This document shows positions 24,207 to 33,764 of a stretch of 64,000 nucleotides of DNA, one piece after another (position 1 is the stretch's first letter; the number at the start of each line of letters is the position of its first letter). Position numbers and translations under genes: made by a program. Under the pieces are notes generated by a model. The model was not told where the DNA came from and ran no database searches. It saw only the letters and a list, made by a program, of their open reading frames with translations. Source of the stretch: Mucinivorans sp036654415 (GTDB lineage: Bacteria; Bacteroidota; Bacteroidia; Bacteroidales; Rikenellaceae); NCBI GenBank assembly GCA_036654415.1, contig JAVVSB010000004.1, positions 13,553 to 77,552 of the forward strand, in the 5' to 3' direction.

Positions 24207-25280
24207 ATGATTATAGTCATTGTCCTTATGTCGTTAGCGGTAATAGGCTTACTGCTTGATGCTTATATTTATTATCGTACCCTTCGCCATGCAAGCTCAT
24301 GCCGATGGTTATCTTTATGATGAGCTTTTTACCAAAACTGATTTTCGCCCTCTTTTCGATAATTGAACTGCTTGTCAGCAAAATTTTCAAACGTTCTATG
24401 CACTGGCTTCTCTACTGTGGTCTACTGCTTGGATTATCTTTATTGGGAGTCATGATGTGGGGAGTAAGTATAACTCGCAATAACATAAAAATAAGCCAAG
24501 TAGATATTATTTCAAAAGAACTACCTGAATCTTTTAATGGCTTCAAGATTGCATTTTTCTCGGATGTTCACCTAGGCAATTTAGGGGGTAACCAAGCTTT
24601 TTTAAACCAATTAGTCGATAAAATCAACAGTCTTGATGCCGATATAGTCTTTCAAGGTGGCGACTTTGTAAATGCCCACAGTAGCGAATTTACGCCCTTA
24701 ATAAAGGCTATTTTTGAAAGAATCACCTCACCAGTGTACTCTGTATTAGGTAACCACGATTTAGGTATCTATATCAATAACCTCACACCAGAAAAGGAGA
24801 GAGCCTCGCTCGAACAAGTTATCGCCCTACAAAAGCAGATGGGATGGCAAGTACTAATTGACCAACAGCTCTGGCTACACCGTAATGGAGATAGTATTTC
24901 GCTAGCAGGACTCAACTATCCAAAAAGCAAAACTAGGTATCAGCCAACAACCCATTGACCCCAAGGCCTTTGTACAGACCATGGCCAATGTCCCTGATTC
25001 GGCCTTCTCCATTGTCATTTCGCATACCCCGTCAATGTGGGATTTTGTCCCAAAGGCTGTCTCGCAGGTTAATCTTATGATTTCGGGACACGTACATAGC
25101 GGTCAGGTCAAAGTCTGTGGTCACTCTCCAGCAAGTTATCTATATCCATTATGGTCGGGGCTTTATCTGGACCGCGGTCGTTACCTGTATGTCAACGATG
25201 GCATTGGTTATGTAGCTTTCCCCATGCGTATTGGCGCAAACCCAGAAATCACACTATTTACCCTTAAACGAAAAAGTTAA
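24207..25280 (+). pseudogene. metallophosphoesterase, membrane-anchored, broken by two frameshifts
   Basis: Three pieces together make one protein of the calcineurin-like phosphoesterase family. Piece 1 starts at ATG 24207 (hydrophobic, MIIVIVLMSLAVIG) and stops at TGA 24318. Piece 2, in another frame (24299-24958), holds three further membrane segments and the metal motifs FFSDVHLG, GGDFVN and VLGNHDLG. Piece 3 (frame of 24981, open from about 24920) holds ISHTPSMWD and SGHVHSGQ. One base appears missing near 24305-24320 and one A appears added in the A5 run at 24922-24926. The gene is either decaying or mis-assembled. It overlaps the GH13 start by 1 nt. Confidence 0.8.
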
Positions 25281-26587
25281 TGAGTCAACTTCTATTCCCC
25301 ATCCATTCCCGTCAAGGTAAAAAACACCCCACGTGGAGCTATGAGGCGGTAATATATGAATTCAACGTTCGCCAATTTACTCCCCAAGGTACCTTTGATG
25401 CCGCTCAGAAACACCTACCTCGCCTGCGCGCTATGGGGATTGATATTTTATGGATGATGCCCATTTTCCCTATCGGTGAACTCAGACGTAAAGGCTCTTT
25501 AGGTAGCTACTATTCGATAAAGGATTACACAGCCGTCAACCACGAATTTGGAACAATGGAGGACTTTATCGCCTTTATTGACCACGCCCACTCCCTGGGA
25601 ATGTATGTGATTCTGGATTGGGTGGCCAACCACACCTCAAGAGATGCAGTTTGGACCACGAATAAAAATTGGTATGAGTGGGATAGTACAAAAAACGAAA
25701 TTGCCACTCCATTCGATTGGAGCGACACCGCAAAACTAGATTATTCAAACCCTCAGATGCGCCATGCAATGGTAGAGGCCATGATTTTTTGGCTTACCAA
25801 GGCTCATATTGATGGTTTTAGGATGGACATGGCTATGTTGGTCCCTACGGAATTTTGGGAGTGGGCCACTCCTCAATTAGAGGATGTGCGCGCTGACCTA
25901 TTTATGTTGGCCGAGGCCGAGGGGGTTGAATTTCACCACCGCGCCTTTGATGCCACCTACGGTTGGCAGATGCACCATCTACTCAACGATATAGCACAAG
26001 GCAAATGTAATGCCCACTCACTTAGGGCTATGATTAGCCACAAGGCATGGGAATATGGAGCTGAACCATTACAGATGCAATTCACCTCGAACCATGATGA
26101 AAACAGCTGGAACGGAACAGAATACGAACGTATGGGAGATGCTGCACTTCAAATGACTGCTCTAACCTTTATATTACACGGCATGCCAATGATTTACAGC
26201 GGTCAAGAGACAGCTCTAAATCGTCGATTACAGTTTTTTGATAAGGATTGCATCGAATGGCAGTTTGGACAAGATGTAGAACTGTTATACTCTAAGTTAT
26301 GCGCCTTAAAGCACTCTCATCCAGCCCTTGGTGGTGGAGCAGGTGGAGCTGATATAGTTTCGATGGATTGTGTTGAAGATTGGCGTGTGGTTGGGCTAAA
26401 ACGAAAAATAGGAGATAGGGTAGTCATGGGGGTATTCAACTTCTCGAATTCGGGTGTTGACACCCACTTTAGTGACGAAGATTTCAACGGACAATACAAC
26501 GATTTAACTTCGACTCAAACAGCCCATCTCCAGAGTGATAAGCTCTTTTGGTTACCTGCCCATGGGTGGTATATATATTATAAGTAA
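25280..26587 (+). CDS. GH13 alpha-amylase-family glycosidase
   Basis: The 435-residue enzyme has the (beta/alpha)8 barrel of glycoside hydrolase family 13. The conserved regions are present: VILDWVANHTS, DGFRMDMA with the nucleophile Asp, LAEAEG with the acid/base Glu, and FTSNHDEN with the third catalytic Asp. No signal peptide is seen, so it would act in the cytosol on malto-oligosaccharides or stored glucan. The subfamily and precise substrate are not resolved. It is coupled to the preceding metallophosphoesterase by a TAATG overlap. Confidence 0.92.
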   Translation: MSQLLFPIHSRQGKKHPTWSYEAVIYEFNVRQFTPQGTFDAAQKHLPRLRAMGIDILWMMPIFPIGELRRKGSLGSYYSIKDYTAVNHEFGTMEDFIAFIDHAHSLGMYVILDWVANHTSRDAVWTTNKNWYEWDSTKNEIATPFDWSDTAKLDYSNPQMRHAMVEAMIFWLTKAHIDGFRMDMAMLVPTEFWEWATPQLEDVRADLFMLAEAEGVEFHHRAFDATYGWQMHHLLNDIAQGKCNAHSLRAMISHKAWEYGAEPLQMQFTSNHDENSWNGTEYERMGDAALQMTALTFILHGMPMIYSGQETALNRRLQFFDKDCIEWQFGQDVELLYSKLCALKHSHPALGGGAGGADIVSMDCVEDWRVVGLKRKIGDRVVMGVFNFSNSGVDTHFSDEDFNGQYNDLTSTQTAHLQSDKLFWLPAHGWYIYYK

Positions 26588-26607
26588 CGCTCTGCGGGAA
26601 ATTATCA

Positions 26608-26639
26608 TTTTGGTAATTTAATATTTTTATATACCTTTG
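26608..26639 (+). promoter_or_regulatory. promoter of the acyl-activating enzyme/ACP operon
   Basis: TTTTG at 26608-26612 and TACCTTTG at 26632-26639 are separated by 19 bp, a full Bacteroidota promoter. It precedes the ATG by 22 nt. Confidence 0.75.
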
Positions 26640-26661
26640 ATGACATTTATATAGCTGTTAT

Positions 26662-28293
26662 ATGCACACAATATTAACTTTTTCAGACCTTTTATCTCGC
26701 TCCACAGAGTTATTCGCAGAGCGTGATGCTTTTAGGTATCGCTATTTAAAAGGTTATAAATCTATAAGTTACAAAGACTTTGAAGCTGATGTACTTGCCC
26801 TGTCATCGTGGCTAAAGGTAAACGGTTTGTCATCAAATCATATCGCTGTAGTTGGTGAGAATAGTTACCATTGGGTAGTCGTTTACATGGCCACTGTGGT
26901 TAGCGGAGGTACGATAGTGCCAGTTGACAAAGAACTTTCAACAGTGGAGATGGCCAATGTTATAACACAAAGTGAAGCCAAGGCTCTATTTTGTTCTGAA
27001 GATTATCTTGAAGTGGCTGATGAACTTAAGCAGACCTTCGATATACCATTCTATGCTATTAACTGTGACCAATGCGACCAATATACACCCCTGAGCGACT
27101 TATTAGTTCAAGGCACATCTCTCTATGTCAAAGACCCATCTTTGGCTCGTGGTGAAAAATGGCCACAAGATGTGGCTTCAATTGTATTCACCTCTGGAAC
27201 CACTGGTTTTAGTAAAGGTGTAATGCTTACACGCGAGAATCTGATTTCTAACGTGCTCTCGTCCGATGAATTTATACAGCTCGGTGATTGTGTCCTTTCC
27301 GTCTTGCCCATGAGTCATACGTATGAATTTACACTTGATATTCTGTTTTCAATATACCAAGGGAGGACTATTGCAATCAATAATTCAATCAAAAATTTTG
27401 CACAAAATATCAAACTTTTTGCCCCCACTGATATGTTACTTGTACCGCTTGTTGCCGTTGGCATATACAACAATATATGGAACGGCATCAGAGCGCAAGG
27501 CAAAGAGAAACTCGTGCGTACGATGATTGTGGTGAGTAATACACTACGGATTTTGGGTATAGACCTCCGACGAAAGTTATTCAAATCTATTTTGGATGCC
27601 TTGGGCGGTCGCCTAAATGCCCTTTTTGTTGGCGGTGCTCCCGTCGAGCCTTCGTTGGTCAAGGGATTTGGTGATTTGGGTATTCAAGTCAACATCGGAT
27701 ACGGAATCACAGAATGTTCACCATTGGTAAATGGTAATATAACAGGAAAACCCAAGTATTCAGATACTTGTGGTGTCTCTATGCCTCATGTAGAAATCAG
27801 AATCAACCAACCAAACGAAAAAGGGGAGGGTGAGATTGAAGTGCGCGGCAAGAGTGTAATGGTGGGCTATTATAAAAATGAAGCAGCTACAAAAAAAGCC
27901 TTTCATGATGGTTGGTTCCGTACAGGCGATATCGGACGTGTGGACAAGCGTGGTAACTTACACATTACAGGCAGACTTAAGAATCTGATTGTACTCAAAA
28001 ACGGTAAAAACGTCTACCCCGAAGAGCTGGAGAGCATTATCGAAAAAATCACCCCAGTAAAAGAAGTTGTTGTCGGAGCATCTGGTAATGGGGCTAGTGA
28101 AGAACTTTTTATTCGTGCCGACATTTTTATCGACCCCGAAACCGAACTCTCAAAGCAAGCCTCACAAGATAAAATCAGAAAAGAGATAGAGCAACTCAAT
28201 AATAATTTGCCATATTATAAACGTATTGCCGCAGTGACTTTCCGCGACAAAGAATTCGCAAAAACAACAACTAAGAAAATTAAACGTTTCTAA
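26662..28293 (+). CDS. AMP-dependent acyl-CoA/acyl-ACP synthetase
   Basis: The 543-residue protein is of the ANL adenylating superfamily and resembles long-chain fatty acid ligases. The P-loop ASIVFTSGTTGFSKGVML lies at about 172-189, the A5 motif GYGITECSP at about 351-359, the hinge/core Asp in WFRTGDIG (about 418-425) and the C-terminal Lys region in TKKIKRF. A dedicated acyl carrier protein gene follows after 44 nt, which suggests that the enzyme loads an acyl chain on that ACP; free CoA is the alternative acceptor. Confidence 0.9.
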   Translation: MHTILTFSDLLSRSTELFAERDAFRYRYLKGYKSISYKDFEADVLALSSWLKVNGLSSNHIAVVGENSYHWVVVYMATVVSGGTIVPVDKELSTVEMANVITQSEAKALFCSEDYLEVADELKQTFDIPFYAINCDQCDQYTPLSDLLVQGTSLYVKDPSLARGEKWPQDVASIVFTSGTTGFSKGVMLTRENLISNVLSSDEFIQLGDCVLSVLPMSHTYEFTLDILFSIYQGRTIAINNSIKNFAQNIKLFAPTDMLLVPLVAVGIYNNIWNGIRAQGKEKLVRTMIVVSNTLRILGIDLRRKLFKSILDALGGRLNALFVGGAPVEPSLVKGFGDLGIQVNIGYGITECSPLVNGNITGKPKYSDTCGVSMPHVEIRINQPNEKGEGEIEVRGKSVMVGYYKNEAATKKAFHDGWFRTGDIGRVDKRGNLHITGRLKNLIVLKNGKNVYPEELESIIEKITPVKEVVVGASGNGASEELFIRADIFIDPETELSKQASQDKIRKEIEQLNNNLPYYKRIAAVTFRDKEFAKTTTKKIKRF

Positions 28294-28337
28294 AGAAGAA
28301 CAAAATAGAGAAATATTATTTTAACACAAAAAAAGAT

Positions 28338-28586
28338 ATGTTAGAAAAAGTAATTCAGCTAATGGCAAGGGTGTATAAGATAGACCCTTCGACTATAACT
28401 CGTAGCACAGATTTTCAAAAAGACCTAAAGTTGGACTCCATGAGCCTTGTACAGTCAGTTATCGAAATTGAAGACGAGTATGGCATCGAAATACCTGAAC
28501 GAAAACTTTTCAAGATGAAAACCGTAGGCGACTTGGTGGACTACCTTGATAAAATTTTCCCAAAGGGGGCTAAAGTCCTAGCTTAG
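28338..28586 (+). CDS. acyl carrier protein
   Basis: This 82-residue acidic helical protein is an ACP. The phosphopantetheine attachment Ser lies in LKLDSMSLVQ (about Ser35; LDSMS in place of the usual DSLD). Because it is paired with an adenylating enzyme and not with fabF, it is probably a specialised ACP and not the AcpP of bulk fatty acid synthesis. Its last 17 nt overlap the 3' end of the convergent fmt. Confidence 0.92.
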   Translation: MLEKVIQLMARVYKIDPSTITRSTDFQKDLKLDSMSLVQSVIEIEDEYGIEIPERKLFKMKTVGDLVDYLDKIFPKGAKVLA

Positions 28587-29508
28587 AACCATTACCTCGG
28601 AGAAATTCGGCCGCTGACATAGCCCTCTTACCCGAAAGTTGCAAAGTGTCTATGTAGAGCCACCCATCCGCGCAACTTACTCTAAGTTGCTCATTATCAA
28701 TATTTTCAAATACGCCACAACTATTAGTTTGTGGTGTGTTTTTATTGTCGGGGTGGCACTCAAAAATTTTGATTGTTGTGCCTGCCAACTCGCACCACGC
28801 AGCTGGATATGGAGCCAACCCTCTTATCTTATTGTAGACCTGGGTAAGTGGTTGGTCAAAAAATATTCGACAGTCGTCCTTAAAAATTTTAGGAGCAGGG
28901 GAGCTAACCATCATCGTTTGCGGTGTCAAGACAACACAACCACTGACTATTTTATCGATGGTCTTTATAACCAACTCTGCACCCACTGCCATTAAACGGT
29001 CATGCAGTGCCCCTGCATTATCTGTTTCCGAAATCTCAACCTCCGTAGAATCTATAATCTCGCCTGAATCTATATTATGATCAAGGAAAAAAGTGGTTAC
29101 CCCAGTTTTACTGTCACCATTAATTATCGCCCAGTTAATTGGCGCAGCACCACGATAAGCAGGCAAGAGCGAAGCATGTAAGTTAAAGGTCCCCAAAGGC
29201 GGCATTGACCATATCACCTCGGGTAGCATCCTGAACGCTACTACAATAGCCAAGTCAGCCCTTAAGGCACGAAACTCTTCAACCCACTGCTCATTCTTGA
29301 GTTTTTCGGGCTGAAGTACATGGAGCCCATTCTCTAAGGCATATTTCTTAACCGCACTCTGCTGCATTTGCAAACCACGCCCAGCCTGCCTATCCGGAAC
29401 AGTGACAACTCCAACAACATTATATCCGCACTCCAAAATTTTAGCTAAAGATGCTGCTGCAAATTCTGGAGTTCCCATAAACACTATACGTAAATCATGT
29501 GAATTCAT
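28570..29508 (-). CDS. fmt: methionyl-tRNA formyltransferase
   Basis: Fmt formylates initiator Met-tRNA using 10-formyltetrahydrofolate. The 312-residue protein starts RIVFMGTPEFAAASL, has the catalytic segment FNLHASLLPAYRGAAPINW (about 106-124; Asn and His) and the DHNIDSGEII motif with catalytic Asp, plus a C-terminal OB-like domain. It is 32 nt downstream of ribBA and probably in one transcript with it and the LptF/G permease. Confidence 0.96.
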   Translation of the reverse strand: MNSHDLRIVFMGTPEFAAASLAKILECGYNVVGVVTVPDRQAGRGLQMQQSAVKKYALENGLHVLQPEKLKNEQWVEEFRALRADLAIVVAFRMLPEVIWSMPPLGTFNLHASLLPAYRGAAPINWAIINGDSKTGVTTFFLDHNIDSGEIIDSTEVEISETDNAGALHDRLMAVGAELVIKTIDKIVSGCVVLTPQTMMVSSPAPKIFKDDCRIFFDQPLTQVYNKIRGLAPYPAAWCELAGTTIKIFECHPDNKNTPQTNSCGVFENIDNEQLRVSCADGWLYIDTLQLSGKRAMSAAEFLRGNGSKLGL

Positions 29509-29540
29509 AAATAGTAGTAGTTACATTTGTAATATATTTA

Positions 29541-30764
29541 TTATTTTACTTTTGTAAATATACCTAATTTATGCCCCATATCTCGCTCCTTTGATTCTAA
29601 GTATTTGATATTATATTTATTAGGTTCGATTACAATTGGCACATTTTCCACAATCTTAAGGCCATATCCCTCTAGACCAACACGCTTAGATGGATTATTT
29701 GTCATTAGACGAATTTTACGGACCCCTATTTCGCGGAGGATACTAGCACCAACACCGTAATCTCTCTCGTCAGCTTTAAAGCCTAATTTTACATTCGCTT
29801 CCACAGTATCTAACCCCTCTTCCTGCAATTTGTAGGCCTTCATTTTATTGAAAAATCCTATCCCACGCCCCTCTTGAGAAAGGTAGACCACAGCACCTGC
29901 ACCAGCTTGTTGAATCATTTGCATCGAACGGTGAAGCTGCTCGCCACAATCACATCTGCAAGAGCCAAAGACATCCCCCGTCAAGCACGAAGAGTGTACC
30001 CTAACTAACACACTATCATCATATTCCCAAGAACCCTTAATTAGAACTAAGTGCTCCAGACCATTACTTTTCTGAATAAAAGGTATAAGCTCAAATTCAC
30101 CGTATTCAGTTGGCAACTTAACTTTCTCACCAGCAATCAATAGGGACTCTTGCTGTAAACGATAAGCGATTAAATCTGCTATCGAAATAATATGCAAATC
30201 AAATTTTTGTGCAATTTTAATCAACTCAGGCAGACGGGCCATAGTACCGTCCTCATTCATTATCTCAATCAAGGCTCCAGCTGGCTCTAAATCAGCCAGA
30301 CGAGCCAAGTCAACCGCAGCCTCGGTATGCCCAGCACGACGCAAAACACCACGATTTTGAGCCCTTAACGGGAAGATATGGCCAGGACGACCAAGGTCAG
30401 AGGGAGAGGTGGTAGGCAAGGCTAAAGCTCGAATAGTTTTAGCCCTATCAGCAGCGGAAACCCCTGTTGAACAACCATTGCCCAACAAATCAACCGACAC
30501 TGTAAATGGTGTCCCCAAAAGCGATGTGTTGTCTCCCACCATCATATCCATCTGTAACTCTCCACAACGCTCCATTGTGAGAGGCGTACATAACACACCA
30601 CGCCCGTTATGCAGCATAAAATTAACCATCTCAGGAGTGATTTTTTCCGCTGCACAGACAAAATCACCCTCATTTTCACGGTCCTCATCGTCAACCACAA
30701 TTATTATCTTGCCCTGACGAATATCTTCGACAGCCTGCTCAATCGTACTTAAAATCTTTGTCAT
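29541..30764 (-). CDS. ribBA: bifunctional 3,4-dihydroxy-2-butanone-4-phosphate synthase/GTP cyclohydrolase II
   Basis: RibBA supplies both precursors of riboflavin. The 407-residue protein has an N-terminal DHBP synthase domain with DDEDRENEGDFV (about 21-32) and the GHTEAAVDLARLA substrate region, and a C-terminal GTP cyclohydrolase II domain with the zinc motif CLTGDVFGSCRCDCG (about 260-274) and QEGRGIGF. The start overlaps the stop of the upstream permease gene by 4 nt. Confidence 0.97.
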   Translation of the reverse strand: MTKILSTIEQAVEDIRQGKIIIVVDDEDRENEGDFVCAAEKITPEMVNFMLHNGRGVLCTPLTMERCGELQMDMMVGDNTSLLGTPFTVSVDLLGNGCSTGVSAADRAKTIRALALPTTSPSDLGRPGHIFPLRAQNRGVLRRAGHTEAAVDLARLADLEPAGALIEIMNEDGTMARLPELIKIAQKFDLHIISIADLIAYRLQQESLLIAGEKVKLPTEYGEFELIPFIQKSNGLEHLVLIKGSWEYDDSVLVRVHSSCLTGDVFGSCRCDCGEQLHRSMQMIQQAGAGAVVYLSQEGRGIGFFNKMKAYKLQEEGLDTVEANVKLGFKADERDYGVGASILREIGVRKIRLMTNNPSKRVGLEGYGLKIVENVPIVIEPNKYNIKYLESKERDMGHKLGIFTKVK

Positions 30765-32200
30765 CTTTTATTTAATTTACTCTTTATATATGTTACAACT
30801 TGTTTATATTTAGCCAAATAGGCATCAGTATTAAATAGGGCAGAGTCGTTAGCCGACTTGTAAGTTAGAAATATTGCTATAGGAAATAATATAAAACTCG
30901 ACATCCAAACACCAACAAATGCAGGGAAAGCACCATCGTTGACAAATTTTTCGCCAGTTATAGTAATAATATAGTATATCACAAAGAAAATAACCGACAC
31001 CACAATAGGCATCCCGATACCCCCTTTTCTAATAATAGCTCCCAAAGGGGCCCCGATAAGGAAAAAAATCATAATTGAAAAAGGGAGCACTAATTTGCGC
31101 TGAAACTCAATTTGTGCAGAATACAACAATGAAGAGGTGTAACGCGTATATTCGGATTCAGAAACTACATAGTTTTTGGCATCACCAGCCACATTGGTAG
31201 CCTTTAAAAACACATTATTACGCATATCAACTCCCATTGTATCAATAGTTTTAACTATATTATCTTGCTTGGCAAAACTGGGTATAGAGTCTAAATCATA
31301 ACCACCAAAACGCTTATAGAGATAGTTTTTGATAATATTGTTCGAGAACCTAGTTATAAGTGAATCCTGTACATAACCCAGAGAATCAATGGTATACGAT
31401 AATTGAGATATGTTTTTGGTTTGACTTTGCGAATTAAATGCAGCCATATCACCTCTCTCAAAAGCAAACCCAGACAAAGGCATCAACATATCCTGCCGCG
31501 AGAAAATATGGTGGGTTAAGGTATCCTGAGTATACCACTGATAATCTCGGTTTTTCTCATAAATTTGACCATTAAATAGCTTAACTACTAAGTATTTACG
31601 ATCATCAGATATACGTATATAACCAGAGTCTGCCACAATAGTTTGCATCTTATCATTTTTGGCATTACTGTATATCAAAACTTCGTTAAGTCGATTAGTC
31701 TCAGGGTCTTGACGGCCAACACGGATACTCATATCGGGTATACCATTAAAGAAAATACCATCTTGAAACTTCAACTCCTGTTTTTGCTTGGAAATGTCAC
31801 TACGCAATGAGAACATCTGCTTCCATGAATACGGGGTTAAATTGTTGATAACAAAGAAACTACCAATGCATACCACCACCATCAATATTATTAAAGGCCT
31901 CATAATCCTTGGCAGTGAAATTCCAGCTGCCTTGAGTGCAAGCAATTCATTGTTTTCGCCCAAATTACCCATCGTCATAATGGAAGCGAGCAGGGTAGCT
32001 AATGGCAAACCCATAGGAATCAACGTCATTAGTGCATACATCACTAACTCAGCTATTATATTCATTGATAAGCCTTTACCTACTAATTCATCTATTCTCA
32101 TCCACAAAAAGTGCATCAGAAGGATAAACATGACAATAAAAAACGTCAAGACCATAGGTCCAACATAGGCTTTTAATACAAATTTATATGTGGTCTTCAC
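30761..32200 (-). CDS. LptF/LptG (YjgP/YjgQ)-family permease
   Basis: The 479-residue protein is a transmembrane subunit of the lipopolysaccharide transport ABC exporter family. Three N-terminal and three C-terminal membrane helices flank a large periplasmic beta-rich domain (about 125-360), and the family segment PMGLPLATLLASIMTMG (about 56-72) and APLGAIIRKGGIGMPI are clear. The start is GTG; a stop lies in frame just upstream. Bacteroidota often encode LptF and LptG apart, and which one this is cannot be told. Confidence 0.92.
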   Translation of the reverse strand: MKTTYKFVLKAYVGPMVLTFFIVMFILLMHFLWMRIDELVGKGLSMNIIAELVMYALMTLIPMGLPLATLLASIMTMGNLGENNELLALKAAGISLPRIMRPLIILMVVVCIGSFFVINNLTPYSWKQMFSLRSDISKQKQELKFQDGIFFNGIPDMSIRVGRQDPETNRLNEVLIYSNAKNDKMQTIVADSGYIRISDDRKYLVVKLFNGQIYEKNRDYQWYTQDTLTHHIFSRQDMLMPLSGFAFERGDMAAFNSQSQTKNISQLSYTIDSLGYVQDSLITRFSNNIIKNYLYKRFGGYDLDSIPSFAKQDNIVKTIDTMGVDMRNNVFLKATNVAGDAKNYVVSESEYTRYTSSLLYSAQIEFQRKLVLPFSIMIFFLIGAPLGAIIRKGGIGMPIVVSVIFFVIYYIITITGEKFVNDGAFPAFVGVWMSSFILFPIAIFLTYKSANDSALFNTDAYLAKYKQVVTYIKSKLNKR

Positions 32201-32247
32201 TAAAATTCAGCTGAAAATAACCAAAGGGGTCATACGTAAATAAAAAA

Positions 32248-32271
32248 AGTAACTCAGATTACAAAGTTACT
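32248..32271 (-). terminator. probable terminator of the START-like gene
   Basis: A 6-bp stem (AGTAAC at 32266-32271 complement, GTTACT) with a 12-base loop is followed on the minus strand by a T7 run. It overlaps the stop codon of the START-like gene. Confidence 0.6.
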
Positions 32272-32653
32272 ATTTTTTTGCACACCCAATATATCTTTTT
32301 AATTTTTCGACCTGTTTGTTCCATACATTAATGCTTTCATGGTACTCATCAGAAGATGTAAAATCTGTAATAATCAACGAGATATCCCCAGTAAGTTCCT
32401 GACTAATTATTCTAAACTCAAAATAGTATTCCTTGTCATCGCCCCATTGCAATCGTACAAAAACATTCTCCTTGGAAGCCACCAAATGCGCCACAGAGGG
32501 GACTTTATTCCAAACGATAGCGAACTCCTTATTATCTTGTGTTTTAACATCATCAGCAAACCATTCTTTCAACCCCTCTGGAGTTGAAAAGGCCTTATAC
32601 AGAGACGATTTAGATGTCCCAAAAGGATATTCCAAAGTCATTTTGTGCATCAT
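32270..32653 (-). CDS. START-like (AHSA1/SRPBCC) domain protein
   Basis: This 127-residue cytosolic protein consists of a single START-like/AHSA1 domain, a helix-grip fold that binds hydrophobic ligands or partner proteins. The pattern LEYPFGTSKSSLYKAFSTPEG and the WFADDV segment are typical of a conserved Bacteroidota subfamily of unknown role. The start may be Met1, Met2 or Met5 (MTLEYP). It is monocistronic by its flanking gaps. Confidence 0.85.
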   Translation of the reverse strand: MMHKMTLEYPFGTSKSSLYKAFSTPEGLKEWFADDVKTQDNKEFAIVWNKVPSVAHLVASKENVFVRLQWGDDKEYYFEFRIISQELTGDISLIITDFTSSDEYHESINVWNKQVEKLKRYIGCAKK

Positions 32654-32811
32654 TGGTCAGTGATTTAGAATTACATTGGCACAATGTAGGCAATTTTCAC
32701 ATAAATACCAAATAATCAACAAATAAATTCTGGTATTCAAATTTACTAAACATAATATATATTATAGTGATATGAATTCGTACAGAATCTAATTCAAACA
32801 CATCTACAAAA

Positions 32812-33357
32812 CTACTCTTTGACTGAGTATATCTCACAACTCATGTCATCATAAAAAACCATAACACGTTTGGTCTTTTTTAAATCACTATTAATCGCAG
32901 AGGAGGCACTGTTGGGCAATTCTGTAGTACGAGACTCCGAGGCATCAATTTCTACAGCAGAAGATTTACACTCGGCATCAGAAGAGGTATAGCTATTTTT
33001 AGAAGAAACAGTTGAAGGTTCAAAAGCTTTTAATGTTTTAACATCTGTAAATAGAGGCTCATTAATAACATTAACACTCTTATTATCAGTGAAATTTTCG
33101 TGTTTCACATCAGTAACTACTGAACTATTCACAAAATTAACGTCACCACTTCTATACATGGAGCCAAAACCATTAATCAACCAGTCTGGATTAACTTCAG
33201 GGAAACGTCGTAACATGCGAGCTACAAAATCAAAGTTAGGATTGTTACGACCGGACATAATATGCGAAATATTAGATGGTTGAACCTCCATTATCTCCGC
33301 AAATTTTACAGCTGTAAAATTTTGTGCATTCATAAATTCTAATAATCTCTCTTTCAT
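32812..33357 (-). CDS. XRE-family helix-turn-helix regulator
   Basis: The 181-residue protein has an N-terminal Cro/CI-type HTH (about 4-60), with FAEIMEVQPSNISHIMSGRN spanning the two recognition helices, and a Ser/Thr-rich linker leading to a C-terminal patch (KKTKRVMVFYDDMSCEIYSV) of unknown role. ATG 33357 is chosen over the longer frame to 33408, which would include the promoter. Similar regulators are common in Bacteroidota; no target can be named. It faces a 407-bp gene-free AT-rich region. Confidence 0.85.
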   Translation of the reverse strand: MKERLLEFMNAQNFTAVKFAEIMEVQPSNISHIMSGRNNPNFDFVARMLRRFPEVNPDWLINGFGSMYRSGDVNFVNSSVVTDVKHENFTDNKSVNVINEPLFTDVKTLKAFEPSTVSSKNSYTSSDAECKSSAVEIDASESRTTELPNSASSAINSDLKKTKRVMVFYDDMSCEIYSVKE

Positions 33358-33696
33358 CTGTACGCTAATACTTAAATTATTTACAAATATACACAAATTA
33401 TAACACACACAAAATTATTTTTATTAATTAACTAATCATTACTAATCTTATAGTTTATATAATAATCATAAACAATTGATAATAAGTAAATTAATGCACT
33501 TAAGTATTTGATTATGTATTCATATATTCTAATTTATACTGGCTTATGTATATTCAACATGAATAATAACTATAAATACACGCATATAACTATCTCATAT
33601 CTATGCATTTAATCTTAAATATGATGTCTGCTATATTCAGTATTACACATGTGACTATTGTTATTATTACATATGTATACGCTATAAATACTATAG
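33358..33696. other. AT-rich gene-free stretch
   Basis: Apart from the XRE promoter at its left end, I see no ORF, tRNA, hairpin or repeat array here. The sequence is very rich in A and T with many short palindromic words (for example CATATG, ACATGT). No TAnnTTTG element facing right was found. Confidence 0.6.
33384..33413 (-). promoter_or_regulatory. promoter of the XRE regulator gene
   Basis: On the minus strand, TTTG (33413-33410) and TATATTTG (33391-33384) are 18 bp apart. The leader to ATG 33357 is about 22 nt. Confidence 0.65.
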
Positions 33697-33747
33697 GACA
33701 CAAAAAAATGCCGTAACTTTATAAAAAGTTACGGCATTTTTTGTGTC
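33697..33747 (-). terminator. long terminator hairpin of the pgm-recA-HIT operon
   Basis: GACACAAAAAAATGCCGTAA... and its complement form a stem of about 23 bp with one bulged A and a 4-base loop, just after the HIT gene on the minus strand. Confidence 0.88.
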
Positions 33748-33764
33748 AACGGACTACTCTATTT

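Noticed and set aside
24299..24980. Programmed ribosomal frameshifting in the metallophosphoesterase
   Set aside because: Two shifts in opposite directions would be needed and no slippery heptamer with a downstream hairpin is evident at either site; decay or assembly error is simpler.
33358..33764. CRISPR array, small RNA or regulatory repeat in the AT-rich gap
   Set aside because: No spaced direct repeats, no right-facing promoter and no hairpin other than the terminator at 33697-33747.
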